NCBI GenBank assembly: GCA_003342815.1
Contig: PTEX01000236.1
Location: 1,037,953-1,101,952 of the forward strand
Length of the DNA: 64,000 nt
From: Eudromia elegans
Lineage: Eukaryota > Chordata > Aves > Tinamiformes > Tinamidae
Direction: 5' to 3'
The position numbers and the translations under genes were made by a program. This document shows positions 25,828 to 37,751 of this stretch, in pieces; within the stretch, counting starts at the first letter, position 1, and each line of letters begins with the position of its first letter. Under the pieces are notes generated by a model. It made no database searches and was not told where the DNA came from. It saw only the letters and a list, made by a program, of their open reading frames with translations.

Positions 25828-28800
25828 CCACCAAATAATATACAGCATGCCAAGCACACAAAGTAGCATCTACTTAAAGTGTCAATCTGCACACAATATG
25901 CTTTGTGTGCATATTGTCAGTGTACAAAACGTGCCTAAACATGTACTGTTACTTATAAAAAAAAAAAAGACAAAACAAAAAGTAAATTACAAAGACATAA
26001 TTTTAGCAGCTTCTTGACAAGTACTTAATGTCTTCCAGTCAAGCAAGAAGAGAAAGTATGTTAGTTGCTTTTTAAACTATTATTTCAATAAAAAGTAATT
26101 ATAGTGATTAATTGCATAATGATTACAGTAATCACAGCCTATTCTTAGTTGATTAAGAAAGACAGAAACAGCTCACAGAAAGCTTTCTAATAAGACTATT
26201 AGTGTTTATTTTATTTGCCCTTTGCTAATTTTCTTATCAGAATCTGTGAATGGACATGTTTCAGAGACAAACCTTCCAAGTAGCTGGGAGTCTAATCCAC
26301 AGCCCATTGATAAAAAAAAGTACCTTTAAAAAGCAGAATGAGAGATGTGTTAAGCAGTACTATGGAGGAACAAAAGACTTTGACCTTAACTATTGATATT
26401 ATTTTTTGTTGCTGTCATATGTCTTTTTTTTTCTTTTTTCTTTCTTTTTTTTTTCTTTTTTCTTCTTTTATAAGTGGGTACTTCTGCCTCACTAAATGAT
26501 TTTGATATACTTTATATGACATTTTACTACCTATATTTTTTAACACAATATGATGATGTTTAAGAGTCTATTCTGTCGCATTCTTCCTCATAGTCCAGTG
26601 GGATGTTGGCTCTTAATTGATTTTGTATGTCATGAGATTAAACATTGCTGTGACAGGCAGCACTGCAATATTTTAAACAGAGAGGCTGGCTGATAGATGG
26701 ATAGAGATCTCAGAATATTATGTACTTTAGACTTCTACAGAAAAATTACAAGAAGAAAGCATGTAGTAGGCAAGGCACTTCACTTTAGGCAAAGCTTTCC
26801 AAAACAGAAACTACATGAAGTCTTAGTTATACCTAAGTCGCATCTATAAGCCTGATGTTGCTACAGTTGCTACAGTTGATTATAATGAAAGATGTTTTTG
26901 ACCACGGAAATATGGAATCAGAGAGCAAGAAAACCCTGCACAGTTTAGAGGCAGGAGCAGAAGAGCAAAACAAGATCACCTGTGGATCAGTTATGTTGGC
27001 TTGTGGCCCAGCTTCTCAGGAATACCTGACCTGTTCTTGCTTTTCCTCTGCAAACTTCTCTGAAGATACCTTGCCTCAATACTATGAGAGTTCATAACAA
27101 TCACAAAATGAACTTTTCTCTTCTGAATCTCATATCAGTCCTTCAACCAGCTGTGTCAGATACCCTCTCCAAGCTATTGGACCTTCTCCAGCTTTTGATA
27201 TACTTCAGTCAAAATAAAAATGCTCCAGTTAGATCAATTCTGTTCAGATGAATATCAATGTGCACAGACAACTATTGCAAAGAGAAGTCTTTTTTTTTTT
27301 TTTTTTTCTGTAAAATTCCTTCACCTGGTGGCCAGGTCAGGGATTTGGATAGCCCAGGTAATGGACACAAGGTAGGACAGTTCCCAGCTGAGTCGAGCTT
27401 GTTCATCTCACTTAAGGCATTTAATCAGATTAAATTTTAAAAAGTGTTTTACAATTATCAAGACGCCTCATTTTGACATTTGCAAAAGAAAATAAAGGAC
27501 ATTTTTTACTGTAAAGGTCAGTATCAAAACTAAATGTTTAAAAATTTAAAAAAGAATAGTTTAACTTGATTTCTTACAAAAGGTTCTTTTTTACTGCATT
27601 TTTTTTTTTTTTTAATCTTCTTTCCATTTCCTGATGTTCAGTACTGGAATATCTGTAAGGCTGAGATGTATTTAGATGTCCAGTAGACTTTTCAAATGTG
27701 CCACGATACATAACTGACTTTGTAACTAATGAGAGACAGGAGCTTCTTTATGTGTCTCTAAATCCTGAAAGTCCTTGCAAAATTGAAGACCTACTTCTCA
27801 CCTAACACTCATGCATATATTCCATCACACTATTTTATGGCACTCTTGAGTTAAAGGACATGCAATTATCACAACTGCTTATTATTATAAATTCATACGT
27901 GCATTAGCGGGGCATTTTTCTCTGTCTCACTCTTCTCTCTTTAGCTGCAGCTTTTCAGTTTATTCTCTATTACTTATGATTCCTCTAAATATATCCTTCT
28001 CAGTAAGAGTATGCTGAACCTGTCAAGTTTATTTAAAGAAAAGTTAAACTGGGGGAAACACAGGATTTTGTTGGCTGGCCAGGAATGGTAAGGTATTCAA
28101 GACAAGGCCTTGCTCTACTCAGCTGGCTACAAATCCTCCAGATGTCGAGGGAAGCACAGAAAAGCAGATGATAAATGGCAAGTGAGAAAGTGTACGTTGA
28201 TAAATGAGACTGCAAAGGAAGAATACATCTCCAGCAAATCCTTCATTGTTGCCTGAAACTCTGTTGAATTGCGGAGTGCTATTTATATAATCAACCCTGC
28301 CAGTAATCAGTCAATGGAAAGCACGATCCTACCTTTGCATGACTCAAGAAAGTGAAAGGAAATATTAACAAAGAACAGGGGAAATATTCAGGTAGTAGTT
28401 GCCTATTTTTTACCAGTATGACATGATCTGATACTGATACTGCCACCAGAGAGTTAGAGGTGGCAGGTCAGGGTTATACCTGCTCTGGAAAGTAGGAAAG
28501 ACTTGATCTTTCACAGTCTCTTCTCGGGTAGGAGACATAGGCATATCGGAGTGACACATGGAAAGAGGAAAGTTAGCAGAGAGCTGTACCATAACTAAAG
28601 GAAAACAATTATTATTTTGGAGTTCTTTTAAGGATATCTTTGCAGTGAATATCTAAAGAGAAGTGTATCCTCACTTGACAAACTGAATGGATTCAACAAT
28701 AACAGACAGCTAAAGATGTTTAGCCAACCTACAGCCTTTCATCTATAGATATTTTTTAGTCTTGCCTATAGATGTCTCTGTAGATGTTTCTGCCCCAAAC

Positions 28801-30540
28801 TACTTTGTACTGAATTTATCCAACATAGATGGTTCTGGACTTTGCCTACACCAGGATGGAGGCCATGCTGCCATAGAATGAGCCAAAAACTGTGACTCAA
28901 TGCTTGGTGGGTATGAGGTGACAAAACCTAAAAAAACCCCTAAATGATTGGAAAGTTTTCAATTAACCCTATTTGCCACTTCTGAACGGATAGATGAGAA
29001 TTAAAAAAGACAAAGATGGATGGAAACTAAAATGTGAAAAAGAAGATAAAAAAAAAAAAACAAAAAAGAGGATATCTCTTTCCAGCTATACATCTTCACA
29101 AGTCATACCTCCATTTATATAGATGTATGAGATATGCATTGTATTATGATTCCTTGAGGTCTTAAAAATTGAATGATATGGTTCCTTGTTTGTAATCCAG
29201 ATGCTCAAATAACCTCAATTTACCATACAGAATGTTTGCTTCTGCTTTTATAATTCAGTTTTAAATATCTTCAGGAAGTTTAAACTCACATATAATATGC
29301 AAATTGTAGGTACCCTGAAACATCACATTGATTTGCATTGTAATTGTTCCATTAGTGATGATAATGGAAGTTGTATGTCCATGAGTACTTATTCTTATTA
29401 GGTAGGGTATCTGAAAAACAGCCTAACATTGTCATGGTTTTGCAGAAGTCTTTGCAATGTAAATGGAAGAATCATAACATCCCCAGTCACATTGTGAAAT
29501 AATGAAAAGTATCATGGAGCTAGTGATAATTTTCAGAGATTTAATCCTGGAGATTTTAAAAAAGATCATCATCAATAGATGAGTCTCCATGACTACAATA
29601 AAAAAATATAATAGTAAATATTAAATAACTAGGGATATGGATTTTGTGGTGGAAGTTCATATGTAACAGCAGGTAAACTATGGAAAATAGTGGTAGAAAA
29701 AACACATTTAATCTAGATCTGATTAGCCGTAGCAGTGCTGCCTAGATTAATCTAGGATCAAGTGAGATTCATAGAACTGTTTTGTTATCTTTTTATTTCT
29801 TTACTTTTTCTTCCACAAGTTTATAAGCCCTCTTCTCCCTGGCGAATTTAAAGACTACTGTAATCTTAAAGGCGGACCAAAAGTGGGGAAAATATTTTCC
29901 ACCTATTTTGGCTTGTAGAATCCCCATTGAGGAAATATGTGAAAAATGAGTTCAGAATAAACAGAAAAGATCCACATTTGAGGTATGAAAATGTTAACCC
30001 AGACAAAGGACTGATTTTTTTCTTCTATTGCCAGTAGTACTATCCTTCTATTGGCAGATATGCAAAAGATAGTGAAATAAAACATAAAATAGTTCAGAAT
30101 TTCCCTTCTTAAATTGTTATGTTAGATGTTAAATATTATTTTTATACATGTGTGAAACATAAATAGATGTATTTTTATTGGCTTCACCTGGCATTTGTAC
30201 TCGACAGCATTCCACTTTGGGGATCAGATGGAATTATTTTTGTTCACAAAACCAAAGTATTTAGAATCCAAGTAGAATGTTTTATACAGATTGAGCTCCA
30301 GAGGGTGACCTCAAAATCGCTCTGAATGATGACTTCAGGAGTGAGCGCACCTAGCTTTCAGCCAGTTCCTCTTTGTGTCTTGATAACTTACAGCTATGAG
30401 ATAAAGTTGCCATTTTAAATCAGATACTTCCAGCATTTTTTCATACTGATGCTTTTAAAAGTTTTAGAACACCTCTACAGCCACAGTGCCCTACGATGTT
30501 CATCCCTTCCTCCATATGAGAATGAATACATTTAACTACC

Positions 30541-30566
30541 AAAAAAAAAAAAAAAAAAAAAAAAAA
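30541..30566. repeat. Poly(A) run
   Basis: Twenty-six consecutive A are present. No adjacent retrocopy body is recognised. Confidence 0.95.
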
Positions 30567-33179
30567 GAGTGCCTAAAAGGGTATTTTCACTCCCCAAAAT
30601 GCCATCAGCTAGGCTAGTCTTTTAAAATATTTTTTTACTATTACTATTATTATTACAAGCTTGGTTAAATATCCATAGACCATCACAAACACAACAAGAC
30701 TATTAATAGAGCTTTTAAATTCAGTGCTGGTGGGTCTAAAACATGAAAATATAGCCCACAGGTCAACTGAGGGTTGTACTGAGATCAAAAGTAAATTTTA
30801 ATTATTGTCACTATTATGAAGTGCCTTACTCTTGTTGCTACTGCAGATACAACAGCTTTTACGTCTTTCTATGGCCTGCTTCACTTCAGAGATTCTTCCT
30901 GTTCAAGTGAGCTGAAGCTATGAAAGTTGAATTCCCATTGCTTTGCCTTGACTATTTAAATGTTAGACATTTTATCTCAGACATATAAGAATAGTTTAAT
31001 AATCTATTTTCCATCTGTCTATCCCATACAGTTAACCAAGTGACATTCAATTAATTTGGCAGAATAGCTCAAACTAAATGCCTACTTTTGACAGCTACTG
31101 TTAGACACGATGAAATCCCACCTCTAGTTAGTGCCTATCACATATTATTGCACTGATACAGGTATATGCAAAGAGTCTTGACCTTAACACAAGAAATACA
31201 TGGTTTAAAAATAAATTAACTGTAGAAGAGGTTTGCAGAAATAAAAGCATGAATGTCTCCATATTCTGATTTTTGATGTGTGTATCAGATGCCACCCTGA
31301 GAGACACAGGAACAGAAGAACAATGCGAGAACAATGTCAGTATAAAAATACAAAAGCAAGTGACCCTTTGTGTATATGCATTTGTGTGTATGAATAATTC
31401 TGTGTTTATACTTTCTAGCTAGATTTTCTTTTGATTAAAAAAAAATGGTCTGCAATTAGGAAAAATAAATCCTTCATTAGATAAACTATAATCATATGGT
31501 GGCAAATCCAAACATACTTCTGAAAGTAGGCTAGTAAAGTCCTGATGCAGATGCATGTTTTCGCTCGATTCACGAGGACCAGGATCATACCTGCAAAAGA
31601 AACCCCCGCCTTCTCCTGGGGCTTGAATAAAGCTCCTGCTCACTGAATGAGAGAGCAACTCCCCCAGCTGATGATGTAAAGGAGGGTTTCCCTGGGATCT
31701 GTGTGCTCTGAATACATAGCTCTGCTCCATGTACTTGCATTTCTTTATGAATTAACAATAGAATTTGCTGGAGGGAAGGAGAGGTTCTGCCATACTCTAA
31801 CATCAGGTATTTTTCCCACCTCTGTTTTTAATTTTTCTTTTCGGAAGTACGGAGTCCCTACAGGACATGATCCTGAACAGCTCATCTGAATAACTAAGAA
31901 AAGAAATGACAAGACAATCCCACAGAATTCCCACAGAACCTGCCAGAATGGAGTATTATTATTTCCTTTGAGTGTCCCTCTATCAAAAGATGTGCTTGAC
32001 ACTCTCTGCTCTTTATGTTTTCCTTAGTTAATGGTAATTCTTTACAAATACACATGATGATAGAAGAAACTGGTGTGAGTGCAAGATGCCTCTCAGAGTC
32101 ACTCCTGCCTCTTGCTGCATTTGTTTGCGTTTATGTAAGCAAAAAAATGGCATGCATTATCTTTTTATGAGCCTTGCGATTTATTCTGTTTTGTTGTCAG
32201 ACCTTTGGGAATGCATTCTATAAACTTTATTGAGACAAGATATCTAGAGGCGCTTGCATATTTGTGAGCTCAGCACAATATTACTTTTTAATGCACTTTT
32301 GACTTTGCATGGAGAAATTGGAGTAAAAAAAAATGTAAACCAGCAATATTTCAGGTGGCTTCATTTTTATTACTTGCCTTTTGTTTCCCTAGGTTAAAAA
32401 TAAATAAAGACTCAATCATTTGAATGTAATAAACATTGAGATCTAGTAGTTTAACTTCTGACTATTTCTGTGGCTAAAAACTTGAATTACAAACTGAGGC
32501 CTCCATTCAAAAAGCCATTAAGGGCACTGCAACTCAAGCACATATTTAAGTACAAAAGTAAAGTTGCATGTGTTTTCTTGAACTATGCTCTATAACAAGC
32601 CTGTTTTTAATAAAAAATAGTATTAGTAATAATAAAAAGCACAGTTTTCATGTGTCATTTTCTATGTTCTACCCGAAATTTCCTGAAATTACCAACCGCC
32701 CAATTTAAGGCACATTTCCTAAGAATCACAAACCCAAGGTAGAGTATAAGTCACATTGAAACCAAGCTCCTTAATGCTGCTGGGAATGCGAATGCCTTTT
32801 ACTTCTTTCAAAGCTCAATATCAACAACACCAGCTAGAAGCAACGGGAGATGTGCATGTTCAGACCATTCAAATATCATATCCAATAACTGGAAATATGT
32901 ACTAGTGGTTTAAATATCCTGGAACCATTCTCTGTCATGAGGCCAATAGGCATGCAGTAGGTCATGTCCAGTCTATTAAACTCTTATAGCTGTGAAGCAA
33001 GATCATTGGATGTGGGGGATGCTGTCCAGTCTGTACTACGTCCAACATCATGCTTTGGAATTATCTGGAAGATGGTTGGTCAGTGTTGGTTGAAACCATC
33101 TCAGAAAACACATTAACAAAATTGCAGGACAGATGATAATTCTCTGTAAGCAGTGTGTCTTTTACTGATGTGTCACTGG

Positions 33180-33840
33180 AAGATGGAGGTGATCACTCAT
33201 AACCTTCATTCATACAAACGTTGCCTTAGATTAAAGAAGAAGAAGAGGTCTCCAGAGAAATCGATATTCTGCCCCTATTCTGGGCTGTGTTAGCAAGGGT
33301 GGAGTTAGGAGATTCCTCCCCTCTGTTCAGCACTTGTGAGCACACCTACAATACATGGCCCAGCTGGGAACAGATGTTCATGTCCTGGAGACAGTCTAGT
33401 GTTGGGCTGCCAAAATGGGCTGGCATTGGAGCAAGTGATGTAGAAGGGAGCATGAAGGGACTGGTTTCACTCAGCATTAAGATGAGAAAGCGAAGAGGAT
33501 TTTTTTTTTGTGGTTTTCAGCTACATAACAAGAGAATATGTATAGTGAATATATATATATACACACATATACATATACATCTATTTCAGAACTGTGTAAA
33601 AAAAAGAGGGAAAATGCAATAAATGAAATTCTGAATAGATACAAAGAAAAATCTTTTTTCATGAGGGCATTGTCAAACATTGGAACAGGGACTGAAAGAA
33701 GCTATGGGATCTGTAACCTTGGGGGAATTCAAAATTGGACAAGGCCTTTAGTAACCTTATCTGGAGATCCTGATCTAATGAGAAGGTTAGACTAGATGAC
33801 CTCCAAAGGTCCCTTTTGACTTGAATTTTTCCATAATTTT
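33180..33840 (+). mobile_element. Old CR1 LINE fragment, plus strand
   Basis: The bases at about 33280-33365 match the CR1 segment that normally reads like CCCTCTACTCAGCACTGGTG followed by GGCCACACCTGGAGTAC. Here it is CCCTCTGTTCAGCACTTGTG and ACACCTACAATAC. Then 33455-33495 matches the GGGACTGG...CAGCCTGAAGAAGAGAAG stretch. The 3' end at 33645-33830 contains GGTTAGACTAGATGACCTCC followed by AAAGGTCCCTTTTGAC, the standard CR1 3' signature. A TA/CA-rich stretch at 33550-33580 interrupts it. Divergence and indels are heavy, so no reading frame survives. The left boundary is uncertain. Confidence 0.8.
33550..33581. repeat. (TA)n/(CA)n short microsatellite within CR1
   Basis: About 32 bases alternate TA then CA dinucleotides with a few ACAT units. 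The tract lies between the ORF2-like part and the 3' end of the old CR1, probably as local expansion after insertion. Confidence 0.8.
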
Positions 33841-34425
33841 TTGAATATAAGCCATTTAGTTTCAGTGTCATCAAATTTCCCTCTGTGTTTTTGACAATTT
33901 CAGCTTGGGATTTCAAAAACTCAAGGTAAATTCATGTATTAATTACAGCGAATTTGCTATAATATATCATACCTCCTCAACTGACAGAATATGAAAAGTC
34001 TTTCTTAAGGTAGATCTTAAATTAGCTATACTCATTTTATTTTAAAGATTTTGTTTACATTAAAAATTTTTCACTGTACAAAGAAAAGGCCTGGATTACC
34101 AGGTCAAATCTTAATTAAATGTGTGTGTTGTTGGTTGTTGTTGCTTTTTGCTTTTCTTTTCATTCTTTGTGTTTGAGTCTGTGCTGACATCTCAGAAAGC
34201 TCCAAGGATGCCAAGGGTTTGAAAGAGGGAAGATTTTGCCCTTGAGGACTTTTCAATTTCTTTCATATCATTGTTCATGGCAGTGGAGTCAAAGCTCCAC
34301 TGACTTCGGTCTTCTTCTTTCCCTTCACCTTATTTTGCTGTCATGATTTGTGTCTTCCGTTTACCCAAATTATCATCAGTGTGGAGGTTCTCTTGACCAC
34401 TTTCTAATGAAACAATTTGCCTCGC
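33841..34425. other. Unique DNA, no gene seen
   Basis: AT-rich sequence with a short TTGTTGGTTGTTGTTGC patch near 34128-34145 is all that is visible. I see no exon or known repeat. Confidence 0.5.
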
Positions 34426-34521
34426 CTCCTTTCCTTTCCTTTCCTTTCCTTTCCTTTCCTTTCCTTTCCTTTCCTTTCCTTTCCTTTCCTTTCCTTTCCT
34501 TTCCTTTCCTTTCCTTTCCTT
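34426..34521. repeat. (CCTTT)n pentanucleotide satellite, left part
   Basis: About 19 nearly perfect TTTCC units run from 34426 straight into the assembly gap. One strand is pure pyrimidine and the other pure purine, the composition that can form intramolecular triplex (H-DNA) and that blocks polymerases. The true length is unknown because the array reaches the gap. Confidence 0.97.
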
Positions 34522-34880
34522 NNNNNNNNNNNNNNNNNNNNNNNNNNNNNNNNNNNNNNNNNNNNNNNNNNNNNNNNNNNNNNNNNNNNNNNNNNNNNNN
34601 NNNNNNNNNNNNNNNNNNNNNNNNNNNNNNNNNNNNNNNNNNNNNNNNNNNNNNNNNNNNNNNNNNNNNNNNNNNNNNNNNNNNNNNNNNNNNNNNNNNN
34701 NNNNNNNNNNNNNNNNNNNNNNNNNNNNNNNNNNNNNNNNNNNNNNNNNNNNNNNNNNNNNNNNNNNNNNNNNNNNNNNNNNNNNNNNNNNNNNNNNNNN
34801 NNNNNNNNNNNNNNNNNNNNNNNNNNNNNNNNNNNNNNNNNNNNNNNNNNNNNNNNNNNNNNNNNNNNNNNNNNNNNNNN
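34522..34880. other. Assembly gap (359 N)
   Basis: The sequence is N from 34522 to 34880. Pyrimidine repeat flanks it on both sides, so the missing sequence is very probably more of the same satellite. The real size could differ from 359 bp. Any open reading frame drawn across this interval is meaningless. Confidence 0.99.
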
Positions 34881-35000
34881 TATTCCCATTCCCATTCCCA
34901 TTCTCCTTCCCATTCCCTTTCCCTTTCCCCTTCCTCTTCCCCTTCCCCTTCCCTTTCCCTTTCCCCTACCCTTCCCCTTCCCTTCCTCTTCTCTTCTTTC
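34881..35000. repeat. Variant pyrimidine satellite, right part
   Basis: About 120 bases are almost only C and T. They begin with four CCCATT-type units, then mixed CCCTTT, CCCCTT and CCTCTT units. The unit differs from the CCTTT units left of the gap, so the array changes period or composition inside the unseen part. Confidence 0.95.
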
Positions 35001-35944
35001 TGAATAGCCTAATGATTTTCCAGCTTTCCTCCTAGCAAACTTGCCACCAGAGAGGAGGTCCTAACACATGAGTGTTCCTGTAGTTGGACCACACTGTGAC
35101 ACATGACCTGTGCCTCTGTAGTAAACTCACTCTTTCATTATACACACTGAGATTTTTGTTTGTTTGTTTTTAAGGCATGAAATATATCTGGTAGATGAAC
35201 AGTTGAACCATGAGGACCCTAATTTAGCAGTGCACTGAAAAGCACATATCATCAGTATTCAACAAAACATGCAAAAAACGTGCAGATGGATGTGCTTAAG
35301 TCCTATGTTGAATTAGGAACTTAATTACAAAAGACAAGCAATAGAGCTGAACAACTCATATTTGGAGAACTACATCCCTATGGATCTCAAATGTTAATGA
35401 CAGGCAGATACCGATAACACAGAGGGGAAAAAAAAGATACACACATTTTGAAGGAACTGCAATATATGTTGTAACTTTGCAAATGATCCTAATCCTTAGA
35501 AAGGTCCTTGCTGTGAATATTAAAATCCCTTGATTTTGCTGAGGTTGCAAATCACACAAAGGAAGCAGTAACTTTGTGGAGCTTTTTGTCATAAGATGTG
35601 GAGACAGAGAGTATCAGGAGATTCAAAAAGGACTACACAAATTAGGCAGACAAATTAAATGAGACAAATTAGATATTACATGAGGGAAAATCAATTCTAT
35701 GTTATTCAGTGGCTGACAAAACAAATGGAATAACCTCATTCAGGAGGAATTTTGATGAACCAAATTGCCCAGAAAAAAACTTCATGGAGCTCAGCAAGGA
35801 GTAGAGCAAAGTTCTCTGCATAGAAGAATGATCCCGTGTACAACCTGGGACTGAAAAAACTTGGGGATATATAGTGAACACCAAATCGAATATGAATCAA
35901 ATGCATTCTTATTGCAAATAAAGCACACTCCATATTTTTACAGA
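35001..35944. other. Unique DNA, no gene seen
   Basis: This is ordinary AT-rich sequence with a TTTG tetranucleotide patch near 35155-35170. The short minus-strand frames at 35702-35999 run into the CR1 fragment and show no independent domain. Confidence 0.5.
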
Positions 35945-36397
35945 GAAGGATGGAGACTCCACAACCTCTGGATTCCTGTTTCTGGGCAACCTCTTCCAAT
36001 GCTCTGTTAATCTCACATAAAGAAGTTTTTCCTCATATTTAGACTGTTTTTCAGTTTGTGCTCATTGTCTATTGTCATATCATTGACTACCACTGAAAAT
36101 AGTCTGGCCCCATCCTCTTGACAACCTCTCCATATATCTTTATACACTGATAAGGTCTCCTCTTAGTCTTCTGTCCTCTGGTCTGAACAGTCTCAAATCT
36201 CTCAGCCTTCAAACTCTTCATTTTAGAAGCCCTTTACTGGACTTGCTCCAGTAGCAATATGTCTCTTCTCTATTGGAAACTGGACATAATACTCCAGATG
36301 TGGTTTCACTGAGTAGAGGGCTGAGTAGAGGGGGAGGATCAACTCTTTCAATCTGACGTCAGTGCTCTTCCAAACACCACCCAGGGTACCATTGGTC
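35945..36397 (-). mobile_element. Old CR1 LINE fragment, minus strand
   Basis: In plus-strand order the sequence follows the reverse complement of CR1. It reads GAGACTCCACAACCTCTGG, TCTGGGCAACCTCTTCCAATGCTCTG, AAGAAGTTTTTCCTCA, TTGTGCTCATTGTC, TAAGGTCTCCTCTTAGTCTTC, GTCTGAACAGTCTC and CTCCAGATGTGGTTTCAC. These are the C-terminal ORF2 and neighbouring regions. The 3' signature (GGTTGGAAGGGACC) is missing, so the copy lost its 3' end or was interrupted. An 11-base local duplication (GAGTAGAGGGC, GAGTAGAGGGG) lies near 36310-36335. Divergence is high and no frame survives. Confidence 0.85.
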
Positions 36398-37423
36398 TAT
36401 ATATACCACTTTCATGACAGAAGTCTTATTGACTCAATTTATTTTATACCAGTGTAGATTCACAGTATACCAAGGGAAAAGTTTTGGGGTTTTTTTTCAT
36501 ATTTACACATTACATATTTCTTCTGTTTTATCTGAGACATTATTAGAAAAAAAATAGGAAAGTAGAAATCAGAATAGTTCAAGGTGCGTCAGGGTTACTG
36601 TTTTCCTTCTACATCTGATGAGAACTGAATATGCCTGGAAGAAGCTATTGCTGTCTTAAAAATTACTTTACAAAGACCCACTTAATTCTCATAATGGGCC
36701 AAGAAAAGTGAATTCCATGGTATTTGCCTGGAGCAATATTTTGCTCAGGTCTAATAACAACACATAGGAAAAGAGCTCATAGCATGGGTCTCCTCCTTGC
36801 CTAGTGATGTCTTCCTTGTAGGATACTGATGGATTGACTGTGATAGAAATTAGTTTTATAGTTAAAAACACCAGTCTCATGAACAAAAAAGAAGAAAGGG
36901 CATTTGCAAAGGCCTTTGGAGGATATGGAGAACTAATGTAGATATTAATTCAACCATGGGAAGCATAATTATCTCTTTTACCTCCTCCCTGCACAGTGTC
37001 CAGAATAAGTCTGAGCAAGATAATGCTCATGGGCACCAGTAATATATGCATATATGCATAAATATGTGTTTGTTTATAAGATAAACCATAATAACTGGAA
37101 AGTGTGTTCAGATTTACAAAGTTTAATCTCTTCAAAACTCTGAATATTTACACTTGTGTCCTTAGGTCATCCCAGATGCAACACACTGGAGAAACTCTAC
37201 TAGAGTCCAGAGCCATGCACTCTGATTCCAGAACTGGTGATAGATATCTTGGAAAAGTTTAATGAAGTTTAATGGAAAATCATGGAGGGTTTTTTGTATC
37301 TTTGCATATTAAAGTCCATGATATATTTTCCAATAATGATCCTCCTTCCCTCTCTCCTTGAAACTGTCCTTTCATCTCCTCTTAATTGTCCTTTCATGTT
37401 GATTTAACACGCTATGCAAGAAC
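36398..37423. other. Unique DNA, no gene seen
   Basis: AT-rich sequence without recognised genes or repeats. A nested palindromic motif ATGCATATATGCAT lies at 37046-37059. Confidence 0.5.
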
Positions 37424-37751
37424 ATCACAGAATCACAAAATGGTTGAGGTTGGAAGGGACCTCTAGACATCATGAAGTCCAACCCTCCTCCTCAAGCAAG
37501 GAAATCCAGAGCACGGGGCACAGGTTTGCATCCAGGCAGATTTGGAAGATCTCTAGAGAAGGAGACTCCACAGCCTCTCTGGGCAGCCTGTTCCAGGGCT
37601 CCGTCATCCTCACAGCAAAGTTGTTCTTCCTCATATGGACATGGAACTACCTGGGTTTCAACTTGTGCCCATTACCCATTGTTCTGTCACTGACCACTAT
37701 CGAGAAGAGTTTGCCCCCTCTCCTCCCTACAATCACCCCTCAGATACTTAA
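37424..37751 (-). mobile_element. CR1 3' segment joined to a 5S rRNA sequence
   Basis: Read on the minus strand, this begins inside the CR1 ORF2 C-terminus (TATCTGAGGGGTGATTG, then TCAGTGACAGAACAATGGG, AGGAAGAACAACTTTGCTGT, GAACAGGCTGCCCAGAGAGG). It ends with GGTTGGACTTCATGATGTC, AGGTCCCTTCCAACC and a TTTTGTGATTCTGTGA tail, the canonical CR1 3' end. Directly upstream, with no spacer, lies the 3' end of a 5S rRNA sequence (37752-37869). The CR1 part is fairly well preserved, so it is younger than the copies at 33180 and 35945. The tail marks it as inserted through CR1 machinery. Confidence 0.93.

Larger units (their letters stand above)
24063..33179. other. Unique AT-rich DNA, no gene seen
   Basis: No exon-like frame or recognised interspersed repeat was found. 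Low-complexity parts are a TACTGTAATA-type array at 25683-25827, a T/C-rich tract at 26425-26468, T runs near 27288-27307 and 27600-27614, an A-rich patch near 29049-29066 and a run of 26 A at 30541-30566. A 9-bp-stem hairpin lies at 25893-25917. The block 32090-32350 is motif-rich and free of homopolymers, which could suggest regulatory DNA. Overlapping short frames at 31419-32002 on both strands show no family resemblance. Confidence 0.55.

Noticed and set aside
25893..25917. Small hairpin as a microRNA precursor
   Set aside because: The stem is only 9 bp with a 7-base loop, far shorter than a miRNA precursor.
31419..32002. Overlapping frames with a possible minus-strand splice donor (CAG then GTATGA at about 31588)
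   Set aside because: The frames show no family resemblance, no clear acceptor defines an exon, and several frames are open at once, which suggests composition rather than coding.
34350..35007. Long open frames on both strands across the N run (Phe/Leu/Ser/Pro-rich or Arg/Lys/Gly-rich)
   Set aside because: They are translations of a pyrimidine satellite and unknown bases and have no biological meaning.
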